The notes below the pieces were generated by a model. That model searched no databases. It had not been told where the DNA came from and saw only the letters and a list, made by a program, of their open reading frames with translations. Of a stretch of DNA of 64,000 nt, positions 15,358 to 25,817 are shown one piece after another; positions within the stretch are counted from its first letter, which is position 1, and each line of letters begins with the position of its first letter. Where the stretch lies: NCBI RefSeq assembly GCF_014822185.1, contig NZ_QVLR01000089.1, positions 1 through 64,000 of the forward strand. The letters run 5' to 3'. A program made the translations under genes and the position numbers. Source of the DNA: Azoarcus sp. Aa7 (GTDB lineage Bacteria; Pseudomonadota; Gammaproteobacteria; Burkholderiales; Rhodocyclaceae).

Positions 15358-18021
15358 TCAAATATTGGCATTCAAATCCAATTCCGCTGATGGCCAGAGG
15401 AGCAACAATTCCTTGAGCTCCGGCACTGCGAACGGGAGGTCCAGCTGCGGAAGGTAGTTGACTGCCACTCGGCGCGCTTCCCGAATCCAGGACTCGATCT
15501 CCCTCGCCTCGACTGAGCCCTTGTTTCCCGACATTCGCCGACCATCCAGTCGATTCAAGATCTGCAGAATCTCCCAGTCACGAACGACTTTTAGACCCGT
15601 GGTATCCTGGATCACACCAATGGCGGACCGTCGTACATGGGCTCCACCATCCGTCACTCGATCTGATGCCAACAGGAGCAGTATTGGCGACTCTAGACGC
15701 TCCACATACGACAATACTGCCGAATGACGGTCGGCTTGGTCGAGCGCTCGGGTAAGCAATGGGTGTCCGACGCCAATCAAGCCGCATTCAGCGCTGACAA
15801 GCGAACTGCGATCGAAACATAACTCTTTATAGTCCCGTTTGATCGCAGGATGGTCGAGCCACTTCTCGGGAGTTTTGAACGATAGCAAACCGCTCTGCAG
15901 ATTCGGGCGCCGACCATTATTCTCCAGCGCGCCCTGGAAGAACGGTAGGAGATCGGGCAGATCGAGCGGAGGAACGTCCTTGAGACCCGAAAGGTCGAAA
16001 CTTTGTGCGTGGCCGACAAGTGTCTTGACGGTGTCAATCGCCGAAGCGCCGCCAAAGGTGACGGTCTGCGAATCGAACCAGCCAGACAGTCTCTCCTTCG
16101 GGACATCGACGGCACCAACGAACAGTTCATCGAAGAACCCCGGACTCGCCATGCCAAGGACCAATTGCAGAAGATCCTCCGGCTCGTCCATGGCCGAACC
16201 GAGTGCCGCCATGATGCTGCCAATCTTCGCCTCGAGTTTCTCCCAAATCATCGATTCGATGGTATCCGGATTGCGAAGCGAGACCACCTCGACCATCTGC
16301 GTCTGCCCGTAGCGGTTAAGACGTCCGACGCGCTGATGCAGCCGCATCGGATTCCACGGCAGATCAACGTGAATCAGTGCACTGCACCGATGTTGCAGGT
16401 CGATGCCTTCTCCGCCCGCTTCGGTAGAAATCAGGAATCGAATGTTTCCTGCATTGAATGCATCGCATACGTCTTCGCGCCGACCCGTCTTACTGACCTC
16501 CCGTCCATCCGGCAACATGACTCCATCCAGCCGATCGTCCCCGTTGATGAATCCGACGCAATCGCTCCCGTATCGCTCTATCAGGGCGGACATCAGGAGA
16601 GCCTGAGTCCTCTTGTATTCGGAGAAAAGGAGAACAGGCCTACCGGCGAACCTGGAATCGATGATCTCGATAACTCGCTGAATGCGTGTTTCGACTTTAA
16701 CCGCACGAGCGGCGTCGATCAGATCGTTGAGGTGCGCAGCCTCGTCCTCCATCAGGAGGATCTTGCCCTGCCGATCGCTACGCGACCATTCCCACAACGC
16801 GTGTTCCATCTCGTCGGATGTTGGATCTTCCGTTTCCTGCGCCAACTCGATCCGATACTTCGTCGCCAAGCCCCGCAATCGCGCCTGTCGCGTTTCCAGG
16901 GCGGAACGAACAGCGGCAACCGAACTTGACGCGAGTTTCTGCAGCGCAATCAGCACCAGCATGACCTGCCCACGCTGCGCCTTGGTCAGACTCGATGCGT
17001 ATGCCTTGCCGGCAAGGATGAAGCTACTCATCAATGTGTAGAAGGCGGACTCTTCCGGCGTGTAATCGAACGTCTCCGGGTACTGCTTCACCGGTTGAAA
17101 GAGACGCTTGCCACTCATGTCGGTCGCCCTCTGCTTGGCGTTCCGAATGAGGTAGTGCGGTAGATCGGCAAGCATTTTGTGGTTCGGGTAACTCGGATCG
17201 AATACCTGTGGATTCAGTAAGCTCATCAATGACCAGAATCCGTAGTCCTTACCCCGATGCGGAGTACCTGTGAACAAAATGCAGGACGACATCTTGCCCA
17301 GTTGCTCCAGGCTCTCCAGAAGCTGCAAACCGAGGGTCTTCGAGCCGTTTTCATCGGCATTCAGGTGATGCGCCTCATCGACGATGACCATGTCCCACTC
17401 AGGAGCCGACAGCAAGCGCTCATGTCGACCGTTATTGTCCGCCCGAAGGGTCGGAAGGGATGCAACTACGCGGTCCTGAGTGTTCCAGAAATCACTTCGT
17501 GGAGTGTCGGCGTCGGTCGTATATATCGCGAGTCGAATGTCAAACATCTGACGGAGGCGGATCTGCCACTGTTCTACCAGTTTCGCTGGCGTCAAAACCA
17601 GAAGCCGCTTGATCGCTCCCTTGGCCAGCAAGGGCCACAGCACGAGGCCAGCTTCAATCGTCTTGCCCATACCAACGTCGTCGGCAATCAGTAGACGAAT
17701 CGGCCACTTCCGCAAAGCCTTATGACAGACCCAAAGCTGATGAGGGAGCAAGGAAATTCGCGACCGCGAAAACACACCCCAAGCGTCATTCACAGAGCGA
17801 ATCGCTGCGGCTTGCGCTCGCAGCAAGGTCGCATCTGGAGGAGAGTCTTCTCCCGCTTCGATCGCTGAGACCAAGTCGAGTACGCGATCTAGTTCATTCG
17901 CCTTGAGCTCTTCGAGGCCATGCGCAAACCGAGCGACGACGGTCTCACCTCGGTCAAAGAGCACCTCGCCGAGGCCATGCCGCAGATGTGTGACGCGGCA
18001 ACCTTCAGGCAAACGACTCAT
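15358..18021 (-). CDS. SNF2/RapA-like DEAH helicase paired with giant sacsin-like ATPase
   Basis: The start is the ATG at 18021, with GGAG eight bases upstream and inside the end of the preceding gene (17-bp overlap). The protein is about 887 aa. Helicase motifs are LIADDVGMGKTIEAGL (Walker A), VDEAHHLN (Walker B), LFTGTPHRG, then the second lobe with LLFSEYKRTQALL, STEAGGEGIDLQH and RVGRLNRYGQTQMVEV. This is the SNF2/RapA organisation of a DNA translocase. The C-terminal 300 residues were not recognised. The overlap shows co-translation with the 2541-aa ATPase. Together they look like a two-component defence machine, but no named system could be assigned. Confidence 0.88.
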   Translation of the reverse strand: MSRLPEGCRVTHLRHGLGEVLFDRGETVVARFAHGLEELKANELDRVLDLVSAIEAGEDSPPDATLLRAQAAAIRSVNDAWGVFSRSRISLLPHQLWVCHKALRKWPIRLLIADDVGMGKTIEAGLVLWPLLAKGAIKRLLVLTPAKLVEQWQIRLRQMFDIRLAIYTTDADTPRSDFWNTQDRVVASLPTLRADNNGRHERLLSAPEWDMVIVDEAHHLNADENGSKTLGLQLLESLEQLGKMSSCILFTGTPHRGKDYGFWSLMSLLNPQVFDPSYPNHKMLADLPHYLIRNAKQRATDMSGKRLFQPVKQYPETFDYTPEESAFYTLMSSFILAGKAYASSLTKAQRGQVMLVLIALQKLASSSVAAVRSALETRQARLRGLATKYRIELAQETEDPTSDEMEHALWEWSRSDRQGKILLMEDEAAHLNDLIDAARAVKVETRIQRVIEIIDSRFAGRPVLLFSEYKRTQALLMSALIERYGSDCVGFINGDDRLDGVMLPDGREVSKTGRREDVCDAFNAGNIRFLISTEAGGEGIDLQHRCSALIHVDLPWNPMRLHQRVGRLNRYGQTQMVEVVSLRNPDTIESMIWEKLEAKIGSIMAALGSAMDEPEDLLQLVLGMASPGFFDELFVGAVDVPKERLSGWFDSQTVTFGGASAIDTVKTLVGHAQSFDLSGLKDVPPLDLPDLLPFFQGALENNGRRPNLQSGLLSFKTPEKWLDHPAIKRDYKELCFDRSSLVSAECGLIGVGHPLLTRALDQADRHSAVLSYVERLESPILLLLASDRVTDGGAHVRRSAIGVIQDTTGLKVVRDWEILQILNRLDGRRMSGNKGSVEAREIESWIREARRVAVNYLPQLDLPFAVPELKELLLLWPSAELDLNANI

Positions 18022-21000
18022 TATCCATCTCCATTTCGTCCAATCCGCTCCACGCGGCAAATTCCTCGTCATCGTGCCGGAGGTCTAGAACTCGCGCTTG
18101 CAACTCGGAACTACCGGAAAGGACCAAGAGCGGAATGTCGAAGTCACCAAAAAAATCTGCCCGCTCTCCAAGGGCTTCCCTCAGGATTCGCGATAATTCG
18201 ATCCCGTTTTCCGGCATCGGATACCCGATCTGAGCAAACAGCGTCCTGACCCTGAAATTTGGCATGTAGGCGAGACTCCGGGCGGTGTCGGACTTCAAGA
18301 CGCCGGCGCGAAGAAGTTCACGAACGACAAGGTGCTGTCCAAGCCGCAGACTATTTCGCAGCGATGGAGCATGGATGTCCGATCCATCCAGAACGGGATC
18401 CTCGTTTGGTGCGAGATATCCCGCAATCTGTCCAGGACTCCGCTGGTCCAGGCTGAGAAAGACGTGTGAGTAGGCTTCCATCCAACGAGCAATCCGATAG
18501 AGGCTTGCGAAGCAGTCCATCCAGCGAATGTACTTTTCGTCCGCGTTGGGCTGCTCGGCATAGCCCTTCAGGATGTCCATCCAGGCCTCGGAATTCTCCT
18601 GGGGGCGCACATTGCAGAAAACAGGCCACCACCCTTTCGAATCTGTGAAATCAATGAATCCACGATTTTGGAAGTCTCTCGTTCGACCCAGCCGCTGCAT
18701 CAATCCGAGCGCAAACAAGGTCATCCACGATTGTCGGTCTGCGTCGACATCATTGAACCGTCGTGGGATGTTGTCGGGCCAGAAGTTCTTCTCGTACGTC
18801 GGCAGTTGCTCCTCGCGCTCCTCGGACCACCACTCGAAAATCCGCTCGAGGGCAGCTCGGTGAAGGACGGTCGGAACAGGCAGTTCAGGGGAAGGCTCCA
18901 AAAAATGGAGAACGCCCGGATTCAGCATCGCGACGAGTTGCTTCCTCTCGTCCGGAGAGAATGGGGCGAGTACGGGTGAATCGACTTCGATGCGGTCCAA
19001 CCAGGTGCCGATGAGGCTAGCGCGCAACTGTTCGCGAACAGCAGAACTCTGCCAACCACAGAGCAGATATCGCAAACCCTCCTTCCGCTCCAGCGGACTC
19101 GACGCCTGAAGAATCCAGTTTGCGATCGTGGTCGGCGCACCGTACCATCGCGTACCACGTTCAATGGCAAAAGTTAGTGCTGTGCTCGTATAGCTGCTAT
19201 GAATGACGTTTCTGCTGGGGGCAAATGACAAGCACAAACCCTCTTCCGGAGAATATCTGTCTTTCAACAGATCAGTCCCGAGTTGCCATGAACCGTCTGC
19301 CGCCATGAACATCAGCGAACTTAGGCTATTGCTAATCTGATACTGCTCCACGGGAGTCGCATGCACCAGGACGAAGAACAAGGTGCAAGCAGTCTCCGGC
19401 GAACAGCGTGCACCGGGAACGCAACTCTTGAGGAATTCAATGCTCAGCCGGGGCGCCTTGCTGTCCTCCGAAGTTCCCTCAGCGGCTTCAAGTGCCACCG
19501 CCATCCCTTCATCGATCCAGCCGGACACTGGATAAGTTCGGACAAGGTCAGGCCATCCACGCAGTGCGTCCAGCGCCGAGACCCAACGGCTTCCGACCAC
19601 GAGCGAGATCTTGTCGCGCTCGACGAACGCAGCCAATTCACGTGGCATCCCATTCGGAATTTCCCTTCCGAAGGCGATGAACTGGCCCAAGAGGCGCATA
19701 CCGAATCGATGAAGGAGCTCGGCCGATTGCGATGCATCGTCATCGAGTTCCGTCTGCGCTGCTCGCTTCCAGAAGCTCGCCCAAAAATCGGCCGCTGAAA
19801 CATCCAGAGCAAGCCCAAGCCTGCCTCGTGATGTCTCCCAATCGTCCCTCGAGGCCTGAACAGCAATCTTCAGGTCACGTGCGAAGTCCTTTGCAATCTC
19901 ATTCACCAAACTGAGGTTCGCCTGAGCCCCCTCGCCATGCGCCAAAGCACCGCGGCCGGCATCGAGATCGAAATGCGCATTCAGGATCAACCCTGTCGCC
20001 GGCGTCTCACGCGTCGGCCCGGTAACCCAAATTGATGGCAGGGCATGGCTGCTGTTGGCGTCAAACGTGTCCACGCCTCGTGAGTCCAGGCGCATCGCGA
20101 CCGCCGCGCGGTGTCCGCGCCAAACCAGAAGCCGACCCGACGTAAATCCATTCTTCGTCGGTATTCTAATCGTCCCGACTTCAAGGCTCGGCTCGTTATC
20201 GATCAGCGGCGCCGGACGCCAATTACGCTCCTGCCCTTGTATCGAAATTCGTCGAATTTCCTTGCTGAAAATCGCCTGTATCCCGGCGAATGCCTCGAAG
20301 CGAAAAAGTATCTCTTCGCGCTTGTCCTGCCCATCGATATGCAGCTCGATCAATGTCGGACGCAGACGCGGACCATCGGTGATTCGATGGCGTTCGAGGA
20401 CTCCGAGTGCGTTCTCGACCTCGGGACCCGTCCAGCGCTCTGGCAGGCACCCGCCAATGATCCTGGCTCGTAGGTCTGCGCTCAAAATCCGCGGACTATC
20501 CGTTGCCAGCAGAACACTCTTGAAACCCAAGCCGAACTTGCCGGTCACCGGCTGGGCACCGTCCTTGTCCGAAGCCGATAGGATCAGCATATTCTCAAGG
20601 TCATCCTGGTACGCAGGATTCGCGGCGACGCCCTGACCAGTGAAATTGATCGGTCGCCCCCAGTGGATGAAACGCAATACATCGCCATCGCCCTCGACAA
20701 CGAAGCGTCCGATCGTCCTACTGGGAAGCACAGCCTGACCGCTCGATTCATGAAGTAGCTGCATTTCAGAGACCGCATCATCCGCATTCTGAAATAGTTC
20801 GAAGGCGATACTCGATGGCTCGTATTGACTCTGTTTGACACGCTCACGAACACCCAACAGGACTGCTCGCTGAATGTCCTCGTCTTCCGCCATGAGGCGT
20901 GCAAGGTGCTTCTTGGCCTCGGTAACCTTGTGCTCAATGGCCGACAGGGGTGGGCTGATATTGTTGCTCGTAGCCTCTGATTTCTCATGTTGCAGCCGCT

Positions 21001-24000
21001 TGAGGTTAGCCAGCGCCTCGCTCAGCGTCTTGTTCCGCTTCGCAACCTTGAGTTGCTGAAGATAGAACGGCAAGTTCTCGAGGATCAGGTTGCGGGCTAC
21101 TTCCAGCGACAATTGGTCGCTCTTCTCGAGTTCATCCCAGAGGGGGCTGATGCCCAATGCACGCTGGTTATAGCCGGCTTGAAGGAGATACAACGCACTG
21201 CGTTTGAGCAGATGTGACAGATCCCGCGGGGCCAGGTCCAGTAAATTGGGGACGCTGCGCAATGTGACGCTCACTGCAAAGCCGCCACGCCAGTTGAAGG
21301 CCCCTGCGAAGATCGTGTCCATCGCACTATCAAGCTCAACCAACAGCAAGTCCCCGGTAATCGTCAATACCTCAACCTGCGAGTCAGACGACACTTTGAT
21401 ATAGGGATCAAGCGAATCGAGCGCATCCAGCGCGGTCATTCGACTCATCCAGCGCCACGTGCCTTCCGCCTCCTGCCCAGGATCCACCCAACCGAGCCGT
21501 TCCGTGAACCAAGGCATGCTATGCGGCTTGAGGAATTCTCTACCCAAGCTACGCGCACTCAGGCCCAGCAAGCACAAAAATGCGCCAATCGGCGGCGTCG
21601 GCATGACTTCGCTCCAAGGACGGAAATACGACTCAAGGAGTTTTTCAAGCGAATCACCGTGAAGGAACTCGTCGCTGGGATCAACGGGCTGCGCCGCGGT
21701 CACTGCGGCCGTGGGGCCTGAGTTATCGAAAATCAGCCCCGCCAGAATCTTGGCTTGCGTGTCGTCCAATACGCTCTCTTTCACCACGCCAGCAGCGCCG
21801 ACACACAAGCGTTCGGCATCCTGCCAGGATCCGGCCTTCGACAGCAGTCGCAGCTGGCGAATTTCGTCCCTGCACTTGGTTCCCGCCAGTACGAATTGCC
21901 GCAAGTAGAAATTGAAGGACAGTACGTGATGAGCGTCAGCACCTGACCGCGAAATCTCTAGAAGAGTCGCTTTGATGTCGGAGAGCTCCAGCGGCTTGCA
22001 CACTTCGCCGAGCAAATGGTCGCCCACCGTTTCCGCATCGAAAATCCGGATCGCCTTGGCTATGATTGCCCAAGAAGGCAACGTTGGCAGGTTCGACAGC
22101 GTTTCCGCAACGATCGCCAAATCGTCGCTCCCAATCCTGTCCAGAGAACCGACGCTGTATCCCGGCACCTCGGACATCAACTGACCGAAACGCGGCAAAC
22201 CTTGGACACCGGCTGAAAATAGCTGCCGAAGTGTTCCAAACTCGGGGCAGGATTGAACGTCAGCATGGAGGCCGGCAATACCGGCAAACGGATATCCACA
22301 GTGGGACGACAACCGGTCGATCTCGTCGGCCATCTCCTCGATATCGATCACGTCTTCGGGGCTGATCACACCGCCGTTCGCCAGAGGCAGCCATTGCACC
22401 GAACGAAGCCCCGGCAAGGCATCACGATGAGGATGCTCGTGATTGCCGATTTCACCAGCGAGTAGACGCCAGTGTCGTTGCGGCTCTTCACTTTCCAGCG
22501 CACGTCGAATCGTGGTTTCGCTGGTCCAAATCGGAATCCAAAGCGATTGTTTGTTATGGTGATCGGGATCCTGCGCCCGCCGAATAAGACGACAACCTTC
22601 CGACAACTGAGCGGGTATGGTTCGGCCGGAATCTCGGAAGCAATCCACATTAATACTGCCGATCGAATTCTCGGTGTCGAGGTGAAGTGGAAGCCTTCGC
22701 CAGACGCTCTCGTCTTCTACCGCCGCAAGGATCGTTTCGCGCTCCGAGTCCGAAAAGCAGGCACCGTTGATCTCGGACAAGTCGATGTCCGCCTGCAGAC
22801 GCCGCAGCACGTCCCATTGCTGAACCTGGCTGATACCGAGCGACTCCCAATCATTCGGGGGGACGTCGCTGGCGATTTTTTCCGCCAACACAAACCATGA
22901 GCCGGGCTCGATGGCTCGCCACAGCTTTATCCATGGTGAATCACCCTTGCCTGGATCGATCCAAAGTTGGGCTTGATCCCCCATGAAGCCTTGAGGCGAA
23001 CCATGCAGAAGATAGCGCAGACCACGACGCGCATCCCCCTCTACGTCGCTCTCGTGAACGGCCTTAAGCAGCGCGCGCCGTGCCTCGAAACTCGAAAGGT
23101 CCGCCGCCCTCCCGGGTGTCCCCAATGCCTCGAGGATCGCCTTTCCATCGTCTGCGGGCAAGACCTTGGAATGTCCGTCCTGCTGGATGAAGGCGGCGAT
23201 TTCGGAGGAAATAAGCAACACTCTTTCGTTGTTCAGCACCAGTGAAAGCGCCTTCGCATGCCCGAACTTGTCGAGAACATCTGCAGTTTGGCTGAAGGTT
23301 ATTTGCTTGAAGAGACGTCGTGTCCCATGAATGATCTCCAGGGATTCGAGACTCTCAGCATGCTCGGTACCGGTTCGGACGTCGAGCGCCGGAAGGATTC
23401 TGGCCCGGCGGTGTAGTCGGACGATTCGGGCCCTGGCGTCTTGGGCCCTGGCATCGCCTCTGGGACCACACAAACCGAGGAGCATGGTTGCTGCCTTAAG
23501 TAACGCGGCGACTCGCACCGCCCCTTCCTCTGCGTCGCTTTCTTCCGCCGTCGGGTATGCGCAGATTTCTCGGTCGATCGCCACCAGCCACGTCCCGAGG
23601 TCTTCGTCACTAGGCTTTCCCGCAGCACGGACTTCGGTCGCATCGAGGTCCGCAGGAACGATCAGCATCCGTGTCTCGCAACTAAACAGCAAAGCCAGGA
23701 TTCGGGGATCTACGGCCCCGACGGCTGCTGGATTCATGGGCCCCACAGCCACCCGATTTTCGGGTTTGACGAGCGCAACCAAGGCCCTGAAGCTGGCCTT
23801 CACACGCCTGAAATCCTCAAGCTTCCTAGTCCGGAATCCGCGCTGAATCAGTTGAACGAGCGCATCCTGAACGGATTGCGTTTCCAGAAACACTTGACCG
23901 ACTGTGCTTAGGAACACGAACAGATAGTCCAGCCCTGATTGATCGCACAAGCCAGCGTCTATGTCGACCTGAAGCACACTCAGCAGGCGGCTATCGTCCC

Positions 24001-25630
24001 AGCCGTCGAAGCGTGGCACGAGTGCGCTGGCCGATGCATCACAGTAAACAGCATTCGGTATGTACCTTAGGCCTGGCATGACCGCCCAAGGCAAGGCGAG
24101 ATCCATGGCACGAACTGGTGGCAACTGCAGAAGCAAGCATTCGCGGTCCTGATCGAGCAAGCGCCACTGCCGTCCTGTCGGAAGCAATTCGCAGATCCAT
24201 GCATGACGGTTATAGAGATATTGACGGAAGACGTGGCAGAAACTACTGCGAGCCCCACCAACTTCGGTAGAAGCCGCACGCGCAATCAGGCTCGTGATCT
24301 CCTCGATCTCTGCATCAGTCAGGCCGTGCCTGTTCACATATTCGGACAGGGCAGGTAGAACCTCCGGCAACACCACAAGCTGTGCAATGGCCTGATTCCA
24401 CGCCACATGCAAATCGGCATCGTCGAGGTCAAGCCGTGACCCCATTTGCGGCTCAGCGAGATGCCGGAACCCACCAATGCCTCTCCGACCGGCGTCTACG
24501 AAAAACTGACCGTGGAGCACGATCTGGTAACGGCGTTTACCCGTACTCGCGCTGGCTTCATAGGTCTGGATGCCCTCCTCAGTCGGCAGAAAGACGGCCC
24601 AACGAAGCTCCAATTCCGAAAGATCGGCATCGGCGTGCGAGATCATCACCGCACCTTCAGCCTCCGACTTGTCTGGCACTTGCTCACGGGTGCCGTCTTC
24701 AGTCTGGCGCATGGTCTTGGGCCAGCTATCGAGGCGCTGTAGCGCTGGAAACGGCAACGTCGCGGGCTGCGTACTCTGCCGCACGTAGAACTTCAACAAG
24801 TCCTTGTTCGAGGCTCTTTCGCTGACGATGCCGGATGCAATCATGGCGTGCGACTCGTGATCGAGACGTCTCGTGCCCGAGTCGAGTTTGAGATGCAATG
24901 CAAAGCCCGGCGACGTATCGTTGCCCGCGAACTCGAGGGTCTCTAGCTTTTTGAGCAAAGGAAGGATCGACGACACGCGGCGCGGCAGCGTCGATTCATA
25001 CAGAAACGCAAGTTCCTGTGTCGGATCATCCCCGGGAAACTTGTCTATGATCGCCCCATAAGGCTTGCCGTTGAGCTGCGGAACGTGCTTCCGCATACGT
25101 AGAGGCAACCAGAGCTGTAGATAACTCTTGGCGGGCTCGCCCTGACGATGGCTGGCGGCAATCTCATGCATTCGCTCGAAGTCTTCTTCGGCAACCTGCT
25201 CCCAGCGATTATGAAAGGTGTCTTCCTCTTCCGAGTCGTACCATGGGTTGAGGATCACCCCATACTTGTCGCGACCATCGAAGGCGACGTAGAAGAATGC
25301 CTCACACAAGTGAAAGACGCTCTTCATACCCAGACCGAATTTGCCGATCGCGCCAGCCTCACCGGCCTTGCTGTTCAAACCGAATGACTGAATTGCCCGC
25401 CTGTCGGATTCCTTGAACTCGCCATCATTCAGCACCCACAGTGCTGGCCCTTGCAGCAGCGGATGTGCCGATTGCCCGGCAAAGCCCGGGTGATAGCCGA
25501 ACACCAGGCAACGGGCCTTCGCATCGTCCGCGTTCTGGATCAACTCCTTGAGGATCGGAAAGCCGGACTTGTAGCGATCACGGAGATTCGCGGCAATTAG
25601 GTTGATGTGATCAGATCTAAAACCCGGCAT
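18005..25630 (-). CDS. Giant 2541-aa protein with two sacsin/Hsp90-like GHKL ATPase domains
   Basis: An N-terminal GHKL module spans about residues 1-220: LIAANLRDRYKSGFPILKEL, QNADDAKA (N box), VLNDG and GKFGLGMKSVFH. A second, separate GHKL module lies at about 1590-1850: FELFQNADDAVSE, DGDVLRFIHWGRPI and TGKFGLGFKSVLL. Such paired modules recall the repeated units of eukaryotic sacsin. The regions between and after them were not recognised and seem largely alpha-helical. GHKL ATPases related to MORC/sacsin are known in prokaryotic restriction-like loci. The gene overlaps the SNF2 helicase gene and is preceded by a WYL regulator and a 50-aa ORF on the same strand. At 7.6 kb it is the largest gene in the window, with no frame break. 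Confidence 0.85.
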   Translation of the reverse strand: MPGFRSDHINLIAANLRDRYKSGFPILKELIQNADDAKARCLVFGYHPGFAGQSAHPLLQGPALWVLNDGEFKESDRRAIQSFGLNSKAGEAGAIGKFGLGMKSVFHLCEAFFYVAFDGRDKYGVILNPWYDSEEEDTFHNRWEQVAEEDFERMHEIAASHRQGEPAKSYLQLWLPLRMRKHVPQLNGKPYGAIIDKFPGDDPTQELAFLYESTLPRRVSSILPLLKKLETLEFAGNDTSPGFALHLKLDSGTRRLDHESHAMIASGIVSERASNKDLLKFYVRQSTQPATLPFPALQRLDSWPKTMRQTEDGTREQVPDKSEAEGAVMISHADADLSELELRWAVFLPTEEGIQTYEASASTGKRRYQIVLHGQFFVDAGRRGIGGFRHLAEPQMGSRLDLDDADLHVAWNQAIAQLVVLPEVLPALSEYVNRHGLTDAEIEEITSLIARAASTEVGGARSSFCHVFRQYLYNRHAWICELLPTGRQWRLLDQDRECLLLQLPPVRAMDLALPWAVMPGLRYIPNAVYCDASASALVPRFDGWDDSRLLSVLQVDIDAGLCDQSGLDYLFVFLSTVGQVFLETQSVQDALVQLIQRGFRTRKLEDFRRVKASFRALVALVKPENRVAVGPMNPAAVGAVDPRILALLFSCETRMLIVPADLDATEVRAAGKPSDEDLGTWLVAIDREICAYPTAEESDAEEGAVRVAALLKAATMLLGLCGPRGDARAQDARARIVRLHRRARILPALDVRTGTEHAESLESLEIIHGTRRLFKQITFSQTADVLDKFGHAKALSLVLNNERVLLISSEIAAFIQQDGHSKVLPADDGKAILEALGTPGRAADLSSFEARRALLKAVHESDVEGDARRGLRYLLHGSPQGFMGDQAQLWIDPGKGDSPWIKLWRAIEPGSWFVLAEKIASDVPPNDWESLGISQVQQWDVLRRLQADIDLSEINGACFSDSERETILAAVEDESVWRRLPLHLDTENSIGSINVDCFRDSGRTIPAQLSEGCRLIRRAQDPDHHNKQSLWIPIWTSETTIRRALESEEPQRHWRLLAGEIGNHEHPHRDALPGLRSVQWLPLANGGVISPEDVIDIEEMADEIDRLSSHCGYPFAGIAGLHADVQSCPEFGTLRQLFSAGVQGLPRFGQLMSEVPGYSVGSLDRIGSDDLAIVAETLSNLPTLPSWAIIAKAIRIFDAETVGDHLLGEVCKPLELSDIKATLLEISRSGADAHHVLSFNFYLRQFVLAGTKCRDEIRQLRLLSKAGSWQDAERLCVGAAGVVKESVLDDTQAKILAGLIFDNSGPTAAVTAAQPVDPSDEFLHGDSLEKLLESYFRPWSEVMPTPPIGAFLCLLGLSARSLGREFLKPHSMPWFTERLGWVDPGQEAEGTWRWMSRMTALDALDSLDPYIKVSSDSQVEVLTITGDLLLVELDSAMDTIFAGAFNWRGGFAVSVTLRSVPNLLDLAPRDLSHLLKRSALYLLQAGYNQRALGISPLWDELEKSDQLSLEVARNLILENLPFYLQQLKVAKRNKTLSEALANLKRLQHEKSEATSNNISPPLSAIEHKVTEAKKHLARLMAEDEDIQRAVLLGVRERVKQSQYEPSSIAFELFQNADDAVSEMQLLHESSGQAVLPSRTIGRFVVEGDGDVLRFIHWGRPINFTGQGVAANPAYQDDLENMLILSASDKDGAQPVTGKFGLGFKSVLLATDSPRILSADLRARIIGGCLPERWTGPEVENALGVLERHRITDGPRLRPTLIELHIDGQDKREEILFRFEAFAGIQAIFSKEIRRISIQGQERNWRPAPLIDNEPSLEVGTIRIPTKNGFTSGRLLVWRGHRAAVAMRLDSRGVDTFDANSSHALPSIWVTGPTRETPATGLILNAHFDLDAGRGALAHGEGAQANLSLVNEIAKDFARDLKIAVQASRDDWETSRGRLGLALDVSAADFWASFWKRAAQTELDDDASQSAELLHRFGMRLLGQFIAFGREIPNGMPRELAAFVERDKISLVVGSRWVSALDALRGWPDLVRTYPVSGWIDEGMAVALEAAEGTSEDSKAPRLSIEFLKSCVPGARCSPETACTLFFVLVHATPVEQYQISNSLSSLMFMAADGSWQLGTDLLKDRYSPEEGLCLSFAPSRNVIHSSYTSTALTFAIERGTRWYGAPTTIANWILQASSPLERKEGLRYLLCGWQSSAVREQLRASLIGTWLDRIEVDSPVLAPFSPDERKQLVAMLNPGVLHFLEPSPELPVPTVLHRAALERIFEWWSEEREEQLPTYEKNFWPDNIPRRFNDVDADRQSWMTLFALGLMQRLGRTRDFQNRGFIDFTDSKGWWPVFCNVRPQENSEAWMDILKGYAEQPNADEKYIRWMDCFASLYRIARWMEAYSHVFLSLDQRSPGQIAGYLAPNEDPVLDGSDIHAPSLRNSLRLGQHLVVRELLRAGVLKSDTARSLAYMPNFRVRTLFAQIGYPMPENGIELSRILREALGERADFFGDFDIPLLVLSGSSELQARVLDLRHDDEEFAAWSGLDEMEMDNESFA

Positions 25631-25664
25631 TGCCTGCTCCCTTGACTGTCGACGACTACGTCCG

Positions 25665-25817
25665 TTAAGAAAAACTGCGTGTCACCAGTACTTCATTGGC
25701 GGCCTTGAGATCGCCATCCTTCACCACAACTCGTCCTATCAGATTTTTCCGAGTGAGCCCATCCAAACGACGCGGGGGGCTCTCGTACTGGCGAGCTTCT
25801 TGCTTGGCGCACGTCAA
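25665..25817 (-). CDS. Possible 50-aa ORF between WYL regulator and giant ATPase
   Basis: The minus-strand frame from a TTG at 25817 to a TAA at 25665 gives 50 residues, including LTRKNLIGRVVVKDG and ANEVLVTRSFS. The TTG overlaps the WYL-regulator stop as TTGA, which suggests coupled translation. The composition is balanced and protein-like, and the ORF fills an otherwise empty gap. It could instead be the surviving C-terminus of a decayed gene. No family was recognised. Confidence 0.4.
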   Translation of the reverse strand: MTCAKQEARQYESPPRRLDGLTRKNLIGRVVVKDGDLKAANEVLVTRSFS

